Below the pieces are notes generated by a model that did not search any database, had not been told where the DNA came from, and saw nothing but the letters and a program-made list of their open reading frames with translations. Positions 9,055-16,357 of a DNA stretch of 64,000 bases are shown here, one piece after another. This DNA is from Chloroflexota bacterium. GTDB lineage: Bacteria > Chloroflexota > Anaerolineae > Anaerolineales > UBA11579. Position 1 is the stretch's first letter; each line of letters opens with the position of its first letter. The DNA lies in NCBI GenBank assembly GCA_019456165.1, contig VRUJ01000022.1:1-64000 (forward strand), given 5' to 3'. The position numbers were made by a program, and so were the translations under genes.

Positions 9055-9191
9055 TTATTTAATGTTTCTTCCAGGGCTGTGATTTCTTTTTGCATTTCTA
9101 GCAGAATGGTAAATAAATATATCACAACTGGCAGGTAGAAAGCAGCATACCCACATTCGGCGAGGTTTGATAATTCGCGGAATAATTAAGT
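9055..9191 (-). pseudogene. Possible 3' remnant of a membrane-protein gene
   Basis: An open stretch of about 45 codons on the minus strand ends in TAA at 9055. It encodes a hydrophobic helix (AAFYLPVVIYLFTILL) followed by an amphipathic coil (EMQKEITALEETLNNV). It has no start codon or ribosome binding site and is closed by an upstream in-frame stop, so it looks like the tail of a lost gene. The evidence is only the protein-like composition, and it could be chance. Confidence 0.25.
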
Positions 9192-9272
9192 TCCTAAAGA
9201 AATATGGTAATATTTTGGATATTCCGTCAAATGAAATAATGTTAGGACTGGAGGATCATCAAGAGTTCAGCT

Positions 9273-10007
9273 ATGAAGAGAAAGGGATTGATTTACAAAC
9301 CTAAATGGCAAGAACCGCCTCCCGCATCTGATTTTGTGGAATGGGCTTTTATTCTTCTATCTTTCCCTTGCTCATTAATTTCATGTTTATTGTTCATTAT
9401 CGCCCGCGAATCAGTTTTTCAAAACATGACTAGCGCATCTTTTTATGCGATTTGCGGGATTAGTTCAGTAATGTCGTTGGTGCCTGGAATAATATTTGGA
9501 GTTTTGATAAGGAACATATTTCACAATAGAGCTAGTAAAAAGCATAGTATTTGGCTGCCTACAGTACCTACGGGGGATGTAACAAATGTAAAATTTTTCC
9601 TGCTGTCGGGAAAAACCACCTACCCCGAAAGTGGTATCGGAATTGATATATATATTGCTTGTAAGGGGGAAATCACTTATACAACAATATGTATGGATTG
9701 CCAAGAAAAGTACTCATTCACGCGTTATACACATGATTTTACTGTTTCAGATAGCATTGCATATAAGTTTCGACCACCTGATAGAGGCTATAATTCCTTT
9801 AATATATATGATCCAGTTTTTACGGATTTCGAGATTGCAGAACAAGAGAAAATTCTAGAAAAATGGAGAATCCATCAAAGAGATATTGCACTCAACCGTT
9901 TAAACGATATTCTTAGAGATCATATTCCTATGAATGAACCTTGTCCAAAATGTCCACAATCACACAAATTTGTGAGGAACGTAATCTCAAAAATAAAAAA
10001 CCGTTGA
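9273..10007 (+). CDS. Two-helix membrane protein with cysteine-containing cytosolic domain
   Basis: 244 residues. Two membrane segments (about 24-44 and 55-80) are followed by a soluble region of about 160 residues with CMDCQEKY near residue 140 and PCPKCPQSHKF near 225. The CxxC/CxKC pairs are spaced far apart and might bind metal together. I do not recognise the family. The start is uncertain: GGAGG is 18 bases upstream, while a closer AAGAG is seven bases upstream. Base composition is AT-rich relative to the large signalling genes. Confidence 0.55.
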   Translation: MKRKGLIYKPKWQEPPPASDFVEWAFILLSFPCSLISCLLFIIARESVFQNMTSASFYAICGISSVMSLVPGIIFGVLIRNIFHNRASKKHSIWLPTVPTGDVTNVKFFLLSGKTTYPESGIGIDIYIACKGEITYTTICMDCQEKYSFTRYTHDFTVSDSIAYKFRPPDRGYNSFNIYDPVFTDFEIAEQEKILEKWRIHQRDIALNRLNDILRDHIPMNEPCPKCPQSHKFVRNVISKIKNR

Positions 10008-10010
10008 CAG

Positions 10011-10202
10011 AATGACAAATCGCATGGTTAGAATCTCCCTCCATGTATCCAACGAAGCCCAGGCCGAAATGACATTCCTTGCTATGCCAGGAAAAGTGAC
10101 TCCACAAGTAACACAATTCAAAGTCTGAAACGCTTTGAAGCGGGCAAGGAAAGGATTGTCAATGCGGGGAAGATAGCCGGATATGGAGAGGAGGAGGAAT
10201 AA
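10011..10202 (+). pseudogene. Debris of a small coding gene
   Basis: Directly after the preceding gene, a 38-codon frame from ATG 10011 (starting MTNRMVRISLHVSNE) stops at TGA. Then, in another frame, an open tail (FEAGKERIVNAGKIAGYGEE, stop TAA near 10202) continues to the next intergenic boundary. Both pieces look protein-like, and their succession in shifted frames suggests a decayed gene. No family can be named. Confidence 0.3.
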
Positions 10203-10208
10203 CAAGGT

Positions 10209-11072
10209 TCAAGGTTGAGGAGGTTCAGTGAGATCGGGCATCCGCATCTCTCTCCCTTTATTTAATATTCTATTCCTGTATTCCTGAAACCCCTCACCCT
10301 CTCCTCGTTGGCCTTCTTGACTGGCGACCCACTGATAAAACTCTATAATATTTGGATTCAACCCCGCCTGTTCAAAGATCCCCAACATCAACTCCACATC
10401 TCCATTAGCAATAGCGAAATAAGCTTCATCAGATATCACTACTCCTAACTGATACTCCATCCATTCTTTTGGCGCATATGCTGGTGGATCAGTTATAAAT
10501 ATCCTATATACCTTTTCTGTAATTAATATACCCTGATCATCCAAGAAAAATGGCCATGTTGGCCCAGCGGTTGCTATAATATCAGCTATGACTACATTCC
10601 CAATATCAGCCAACTCTAACTTCATACCCCCTGTATAATTATTTAATTCAACCTCAGCTAATATTTCAACCCTATTGACAACCTGAGCAGTTGCTGTAGC
10701 GTCTTGTTGAGCTTGTTGAGCTTGAACTATTTGTTGTTCACGCTGGCTGAGTTCAAAATAAAGAATAGCATCACATTGCCACTGGGATCCCACTTTCCAA
10801 CACTCTAACAAAGCCTCTTGCTCTTGCCAATGTTCATCCGCTTGAAATCTAAAAAAGGTTGTAATCTTGACTGTAGCAAAAGTCCCATCATTGCTAACTG
10901 TCTCGAATTTTTCATCCCTGTGAGGCCATCCCCTCGATAACACAAAATTCTCAAAAGCACTCCTTGCAACTGCCTCGGGTACATTTAAGTTACTACAACC
11001 AATAGTCAGTGAACCAAAAATAGCTAACAAAATTAAAACTTTTTTTGCCCTAAATTTATCTGCTAATTTCAT
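10209..11072 (-). CDS. Lipoprotein, function unknown
   Basis: 287 residues from the ATG at 11072. AGAGGAG lies eight bases upstream, so this start is preferred to a TTG six codons earlier that would place the ribosome binding site inside the gene. The signal peptide ends in the lipobox LTIGC. Residues about 20-120 look like a SnoaL/NTF2-like fold (SAFENFVLSRGWPHRDEKF), and a Gln/Ala-rich coiled helix (QAQQAQQDATATAQ) follows. The C-terminal half is unassigned. It is probably anchored on the outer face of the membrane. Neighbours give no functional clue. Confidence 0.65.
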   Translation of the reverse strand: MKLADKFRAKKVLILLAIFGSLTIGCSNLNVPEAVARSAFENFVLSRGWPHRDEKFETVSNDGTFATVKITTFFRFQADEHWQEQEALLECWKVGSQWQCDAILYFELSQREQQIVQAQQAQQDATATAQVVNRVEILAEVELNNYTGGMKLELADIGNVVIADIIATAGPTWPFFLDDQGILITEKVYRIFITDPPAYAPKEWMEYQLGVVISDEAYFAIANGDVELMLGIFEQAGLNPNIIEFYQWVASQEGQRGEGEGFQEYRNRILNKGREMRMPDLTEPPQP

Positions 11073-11275
11073 ATTGTTTTCTCCTCTCAATCTTATACCA
11101 CCTGATAAGCAATAAACAACAAGCAGCAGTGTTTCATTTCTTGCTTCTCATCTAAGCCAAATAAAACTTACAACATATAAGACGATTAACCATCCAACTC
11201 ATACAACTTTTACCTCACCCCCCAATTATGCCACAAAATCAAGACATCGTGTGTTAAAATACCCACACAGTAAAA

Positions 11276-11347
11276 GCGGGTGTAGCCAAGTGGTAAGGCA
11301 TTAGCTTCCCAAGCTAACATTCACGGGTTCGAGTCCCGTCACCCGCT
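11276..11347 (+). tRNA. tRNA-Gly (anticodon CCC)
   Basis: A complete cloverleaf can be drawn by hand. The acceptor stem GCGGGTG pairs with CACCCGC, the D arm is GCC/GGC with loop AAGTGGTAA, and the anticodon stem TTAGC/GCTAA encloses the loop TTCCCAA (anticodon CCC). The T stem ACGGG/CCCGT has loop TTCGAGT. The discriminator base is T and no CCA is encoded. The anticodon reads GGG glycine codons. Confidence 0.95.
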
Positions 11348-11610
11348 CTTTAGCATCTTCTCCGGCTCATTAAATTCAAAGAGCATTTTCCTCAATCTTT
11401 CCACAAATTCTATCTTTACCAAATCGAGAATATCCATCCATGGATTAGTTATCAGGTTCTATCTCATTAGGGGATAATCTTCGTTTCAAAATCGTTAAAA
11501 ATGTATGCGTAGCAAATGTGAAAAGTCAGGCAGGGAACTGTAATGTTTATGTCACGGCAGTCAAAACCAATAATGCTACAATCTTAAAAGCTAGGAGGCT
11601 GACCGTCAAT

Positions 11611-12024
11611 ATGTTTAATTATTCTACTCAAAACACTTTCGAAGACTCAGCCAAAAAAATAACCATTTTGTACATTGAGGATAATCCTGAAAATCGCATC
11701 TTGATCATGCGAATTCTAATGGCCGAAGGTTGGGATGTGATCTTTGCAGAGAATGCAACCGAGGCCATGGAAAACGCCCGAAACGTTGATCCAGACCTGA
11801 TTTTGATGGATATTAACCTACCTGATGTGGACGGCTATACACTCACATCCCAGTTAAGAGAATTACCCCATCTTGAAAAAGTTCCCATCTTAGCTTTAAC
11901 TGCCAATGTAATGAAAGGTGACCGAGAACGTAGCCTAGAAGCAGGCTGCGATGGTTACATTCAGAAACCAGTAGATGTAGATGGTTTGCCAAGGCAAATC
12001 GAGGAATATTTGCAAAAGAGGTAA
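11611..12024 (+). CDS. Stand-alone receiver protein (CheY/DivK-like)
   Basis: 137 residues, a single REC domain. The acid pair is E23/D24, the phospho-acceptor is D67 in LILMDINLP, the Thr switch is in LALTANV, and the conserved Lys is in QKP near 117. There is no output domain. The ATG at 11611 is chosen because AGGAGG precedes it by 12 bases; an upstream GTG at 11518 has no ribosome binding site. It is the first gene of the GAF signalling locus and lies three bases before a second receiver gene. The ILYIEDNPENR start is typical of receivers that shuttle phosphate from hybrid kinases. Its likely donor is the hybrid kinase at 34357-37545. Confidence 0.9.
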   Translation: MFNYSTQNTFEDSAKKITILYIEDNPENRILIMRILMAEGWDVIFAENATEAMENARNVDPDLILMDINLPDVDGYTLTSQLRELPHLEKVPILALTANVMKGDRERSLEAGCDGYIQKPVDVDGLPRQIEEYLQKR

Positions 12025-12027
12025 GCT

Positions 12028-12459
12028 ATGATTAATCCAGATTCTGCCAGAGAACCTATCTCACCCAAAGATGCCACGGTTCTAGTAGTGGAAGATAATG
12101 TTTCCAATTTCGTGCTAATCGCGCGCATGCTGGGTTATATGGGCATACATTGTGAGTGGAAAACTTCAGGCTATGAGGTTGTCGAATACGCAGATACCTT
12201 GCCTCGCCTCGATCTTATTTTAATGGACATCCGTCTCCCGTACGAGGATGGTTACGGAGCGTTGAGGAAAATCCGCAGCTCACCAGACCTGAAAGACACC
12301 CTGGTAGTTGCGGTTACTGCTGAAGCCAGCATGGAACAAATGAGTAAATCACGCAAATCTGGCTTCGACGGATTTATCGGAAAACCCCTAGACCCAGATC
12401 GTTTCCCCGATCAGATTAAACGCTTATTAGCAGGGAATGAAGTCTGGGACGTTAGTTAA
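12028..12459 (+). CDS. Second stand-alone receiver protein
   Basis: 143 residues, a single REC domain with E22/D23, phospho-acceptor D67 in LILMDIRLP, switch Thr in AVTAEAS, and Lys in IGKPLD. No output domain is present. AGAGG lies before the ATG, and the gap to the first receiver gene is three bases, so the two are co-translated. It shares the VLVVEDNVSNF start of receivers found in hybrid-kinase systems. Having two such proteins at the head of the locus suggests two phosphate acceptors or a sink for the kinase downstream. Confidence 0.9.
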   Translation: MINPDSAREPISPKDATVLVVEDNVSNFVLIARMLGYMGIHCEWKTSGYEVVEYADTLPRLDLILMDIRLPYEDGYGALRKIRSSPDLKDTLVVAVTAEASMEQMSKSRKSGFDGFIGKPLDPDRFPDQIKRLLAGNEVWDVS

Positions 12460-12479
12460 GCTCCACGGAGGCAGAGATT

Positions 12480-14669
12480 ATGGCTGCGGAAGCATATGCA
12501 ACGCTCTATCATGCCAGCCGCCAAATTGCGAAGGCCGAAACAGAGGAAGTAATATTAAGAACAACCGCCAACGCAATTCAACAAGCCGAGTATGTCAGCG
12601 CGCTGTATGTTCCAAATCAGAATATCCTCAAACTAGCCCCAGGTTCAAGCGCGCTGAGTTATTTAGACAGAGTTCCTGTTGAATTGTCGATTTCCCGTCA
12701 ACGGGTTGAAAAATTATTCGAGTCATCAACCCCAAAGTTCATTTCTGACGTTCACCAATCCGAAACAGATATTCCCTCACAATTACTAGCCATGCCGCGC
12801 GCCCTGGCCTGCGAGGAAGCAGCTTATTTGCCATTATTTAGCGCTGGAGAGCTCAAGGCTTTGATCATTTTAAGCTCATCCACACCAGGCGAGATCACAG
12901 AGACAAACATCCAACCTTATGCCAGCCTGGCCGAATTAGTTACCATCGCCTTGGAAAAAGTCCACGCGGTAGAAAGCACACAGAAACGCATTAATGATCT
13001 GGAAGTTCTCAACGAATTCAGTCAGGCGATTGCTTTAGAAAGTGATAAAAATCAACTGTTCAAGCTCATCCATGAGCAAATTCTCCACATTATGGGAGAA
13101 GTCGATTTTTATATTGCCTTATACGATTCAGCAACCGAACATATCACTTTCCCATATGTATTTGAACTAGGAAAAGTCACGCATATTAATCCTATACCTC
13201 TCGGTGAAGGTCTAACTTCCACCGTAATTAGCACGCGCCGTCCGTTAATGCTCGTGGAAGATACTGCCGAACGCGCCAAAGCTTTAGGAGCCAAGGTAAT
13301 TGGAGAATCCGCGGAATCATGGCTTGGAGTTCCTCTGCTGGTTGACAACGAAGCTTTCGGGGTCATTACCGTCCAAGATTTGAAAGTCGAACACCGCTTT
13401 GATGAAGACGACCTGCGACTGATGAGTACCTTAGCCTCACAGATGGCTGTAGCGATCCATAAAGCCGGCTTGATCGCAGAATCGAAACAGTACGCCTTGC
13501 ACCTCCAAACCGCCTCCGAAATTGCCCGAGATGCTAGTGGAACTCTGAAACAGGATGTACTGTTGAAAAATGCGGTAAACCTCGTGAGTGAACGCTTCGG
13601 CTTTTATCACGCTTCAATATTTTTATTGGATAACGCAAAAGAATATGCGGTAATTAAACAAGCAACCGGAGACATTGGACAACAGATGGTCCAAGAAGAG
13701 TACAAACATAAGGTTGGCTCAACATCGGTTGTCGGGTATGTGACCGCTATTGGTGAACCATTGGTGGTAAATGATGTCTCTGAAGACCCAAATTTCAAAT
13801 TCAACCACTTACTCCCAAACACACGTGCAGAATTAGGCATTCCGTTAAAGAGTGGTGAACGGGTATTAGGTGCATTGAATGTACAAAGCGAAAGGTTATT
13901 TTCATTCTCTCCAGCTGATGTTGAAGTATTAAGAATTTTGGCTGACCAATTGACTGTAGCTGTCGCTAATACCGAACTTTTCGCAGAAACTCAAGAACAT
14001 TTAGCCCAACACCGGTTGGTACACCATGTAACTAGTGTTGCTGCTTCTAGCACGAATATAAATGATGCCATCTCCAGCTCTGTCCAAGGATTACGCGTCA
14101 CTCTTGGTGATCGGGTTGCCATATTACTCTTGAACAAACCAGAAAATAAGCTTGAGCTAATTTCCTCATCAGGATATGAAGATGATATTCTCGGCATGGA
14201 AATTGATGTCGGCAAGGGAATTACCGGTTGGGTAGCAGCAAACAAGAAAGCTCTGATAATCAATGACGTAAGAGAAGATCCCCGCTATATTCCAGGCAAA
14301 GACAGTGTGCTGTCAGAGCTGGCCGTTCCCCTCATTTACCGCGATGAACTTTTAGGTGTTTTAAACGTTGAAAGTGACGAAACAAATGCTTTTGACGATC
14401 ATGACAGAGAAATTTTATCCACGATGGCCAGCAGCCTCTCGTCAATTATTGTTAACACTCGCTTATCTGAGAGCCAGACACAACTCTTTGAAGTGACAGA
14501 TAAAATTCGCCAATCAATAGATATGAAATCTATTATGAAAACTACCACCGATGAGTTGAACCGCATATTAAATACCCGAAGGGTGCGCATTGAAATAAAT
14601 CTTGAAGCGCCAACAAAGGAACCTGTAATTGAGCCAGGTTCTGAGAACGGGAAGGAAGAGATCGAATGA
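12480..14669 (+). CDS. Soluble four-GAF protein without output domain
   Basis: 729 residues with no membrane segment. GAF domains lie at about 30-165, 185-330, 355-500 and 512-660. The third carries the lineage-typical GFYHASIFLLD and AELGIPL blocks. The second has FYIALYD and ESWLGVPLLV, as in GAFs that bind small molecules or bilins, but no cysteine signature is evident. The C-terminal tail (about 662-705, DKIRQSIDMKSIMKTTTDEL) is the one shared by seven other proteins of the locus. No kinase, cyclase or phosphodiesterase motif is present. GGAGG precedes the ATG, and its stop overlaps the next start by four bases. Role inferred: cytosolic ligand or redox sensor feeding a shared kinase. Confidence 0.85.
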   Translation: MAAEAYATLYHASRQIAKAETEEVILRTTANAIQQAEYVSALYVPNQNILKLAPGSSALSYLDRVPVELSISRQRVEKLFESSTPKFISDVHQSETDIPSQLLAMPRALACEEAAYLPLFSAGELKALIILSSSTPGEITETNIQPYASLAELVTIALEKVHAVESTQKRINDLEVLNEFSQAIALESDKNQLFKLIHEQILHIMGEVDFYIALYDSATEHITFPYVFELGKVTHINPIPLGEGLTSTVISTRRPLMLVEDTAERAKALGAKVIGESAESWLGVPLLVDNEAFGVITVQDLKVEHRFDEDDLRLMSTLASQMAVAIHKAGLIAESKQYALHLQTASEIARDASGTLKQDVLLKNAVNLVSERFGFYHASIFLLDNAKEYAVIKQATGDIGQQMVQEEYKHKVGSTSVVGYVTAIGEPLVVNDVSEDPNFKFNHLLPNTRAELGIPLKSGERVLGALNVQSERLFSFSPADVEVLRILADQLTVAVANTELFAETQEHLAQHRLVHHVTSVAASSTNINDAISSSVQGLRVTLGDRVAILLLNKPENKLELISSSGYEDDILGMEIDVGKGITGWVAANKKALIINDVREDPRYIPGKDSVLSELAVPLIYRDELLGVLNVESDETNAFDDHDREILSTMASSLSSIIVNTRLSESQTQLFEVTDKIRQSIDMKSIMKTTTDELNRILNTRRVRIEINLEAPTKEPVIEPGSENGKEEIE

Positions 14670-16357
14670 ATAATTCGGGATTAGTTCAATCTAAAGATTC
14701 CGGTCGGATAAGTATGCAAGTCTGGCGCGAACGCATCCTCTCCATATTCTTGGGCATAATGCTGATTTTTGGCACCTTAGCATATCTGGTCAATATTATT
14801 GATATTATTCAGCTTAAACAATGGGGCTTGATGTTTTTCTACACGGCAGCTTTTTTGTGGGTGGTTGCCTTAAACCTGGTAAAACGTGCGCCATATAACT
14901 TCCGAGCAGTTAGTATGCTCGTAATTGGTTATCTCCTCGGTCCAATCACTTTATTACAATATGGCCTCAGCGGGGATGGGCGCGTATGGATGCTTTTCTT
15001 TGCCGTTTTTGCCAGCGTGTTACTCGGCCTCCGTGCAGGGATTTTCGCCACCATCTTAGGCTCCATTACATACATCCTGATTGGCTTCCTGATGACCAGG
15101 GGCATCGTTGCTATGCCTGCTCAAGATTTACTAGCCAACACCACAGATCCTACCGCTTGGCTGGCTACTGGCATTGTTCTGTTGTGGTTGACACTGTCCA
15201 TCATTTTTTCTTTGACTGTTATCGTACATGGTTTAGAAAACAGTCTTTCTACACTAGAAGATTCATTGTTTTCAGAGAAGAAACTCACCGAAGAATTGGA
15301 GGAAGAGCATGCTCGTCTAGAGAGGCGCTCCACCGACCTGGAACGTCGTGTCCTCCAAATTCGCACGGCTGCAGATATATCACGATTGATTTCCGCGGTG
15401 TTAGATCCGCAAGCAGTCTTGCAGCAAGTTGTGGATTTGGTAAAAGAGCGTTTTGATCTTTATTACGTGGGTGTATTTTTATTGGATGATAATAAACAAT
15501 TTGCGGTGTTATCTGCTGGAACAGATGAAGCTGGCAGACAAATGCTTGAAAATGAGCACAAATTACTCGTTGGAGGATCTTCAATGGTCGGGTGGGCAAT
15601 CGCTAACCAGCAAGCCCGCATAGCATTAGATGTTGGTCAGGATGCGATTAGGTTTAAGAACCCCTATACCCCTCTGACACGCTCTGAGTTAGCCTTGCCT
15701 TTGGTAGCTGGAGAAGAAGCTATTGGTGCCATAACAATACAATCTAGCGAACAACAAGCCTTCGATGAGGATGATATTACAGTACTCCAAAGTATCGCTG
15801 ATAGTTTGACGACTAGTATTAGAAATGCTGAGTTATATCAACAAATTGAAAATAACCTTGAAGATATCAGCACGCTCAATCGCCAATACTTCAGTAAAGC
15901 CTGGAGTGATGTCGTGCGAAGCGGTATAACCCTAAGTTATACGACAGAAGCGGATAACTACTCGGAGGATGAAAAACTTCCAGACCCGCTGAAAGTCCCC
16001 CTGACCCTTCGCGGCGAGCAAATAATTGGAAATATCACATTGGAATCTGAACGCGGAGAATGGACTGCCGAAGAATTAGATTTTATTGAAGCGGTCAGCA
16101 CACAAGCAGCCCTGGCATTAGAAAACGCCAGGTTGTTGGAAGAGACCCAACTTCGCGCCACACACGAGCGTTTACTCAGTGATATTTCTGGAAGCTTACG
16201 CGAAACCTTAGATATGGATTCAGTCCTCCAAACAGCAGTTCGTGAGATTGGTTTAAAGATGGGGATAAATGAAGTCGAAGTGCGCATGGGTTCAACCCCG
16301 GAAGTAAAATTTTCGCAAGATTACGGCAGAGGTAATGGCGGTAGTACAAATGAGTGA
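14666..16357 (+). CDS. Membrane-anchored GAF protein without output domain
   Basis: 563 residues. Five or six hydrophobic segments fill residues 25-195 and resemble a small integral sensor (MASE/7TM-like). A coiled coil (about 195-235) leads to a GAF domain (240-392, with YYVGVFLLD, SMVGWAI, ELALPL). Next comes a tryptophan-marked half-GAF (about 405-500, starting KAWSDVV) and then the shared tail (about 505-550, SGSLRETLDMDSVLQTAV). The start overlaps the preceding stop (ATGA). No enzymatic output is present. It probably lies in the cytoplasmic membrane with the GAF parts inside. Confidence 0.85.
   Translation: MNNSGLVQSKDSGRISMQVWRERILSIFLGIMLIFGTLAYLVNIIDIIQLKQWGLMFFYTAAFLWVVALNLVKRAPYNFRAVSMLVIGYLLGPITLLQYGLSGDGRVWMLFFAVFASVLLGLRAGIFATILGSITYILIGFLMTRGIVAMPAQDLLANTTDPTAWLATGIVLLWLTLSIIFSLTVIVHGLENSLSTLEDSLFSEKKLTEELEEEHARLERRSTDLERRVLQIRTAADISRLISAVLDPQAVLQQVVDLVKERFDLYYVGVFLLDDNKQFAVLSAGTDEAGRQMLENEHKLLVGGSSMVGWAIANQQARIALDVGQDAIRFKNPYTPLTRSELALPLVAGEEAIGAITIQSSEQQAFDEDDITVLQSIADSLTTSIRNAELYQQIENNLEDISTLNRQYFSKAWSDVVRSGITLSYTTEADNYSEDEKLPDPLKVPLTLRGEQIIGNITLESERGEWTAEELDFIEAVSTQAALALENARLLEETQLRATHERLLSDISGSLRETLDMDSVLQTAVREIGLKMGINEVEVRMGSTPEVKFSQDYGRGNGGSTNE

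Noticed and set aside
11518-11610. N-terminal extension of the first receiver protein from GTG 11518
   Set aside because: No ribosome binding site precedes the GTG, while AGGAGG precedes ATG 11611, and the extension adds residues outside the REC fold.
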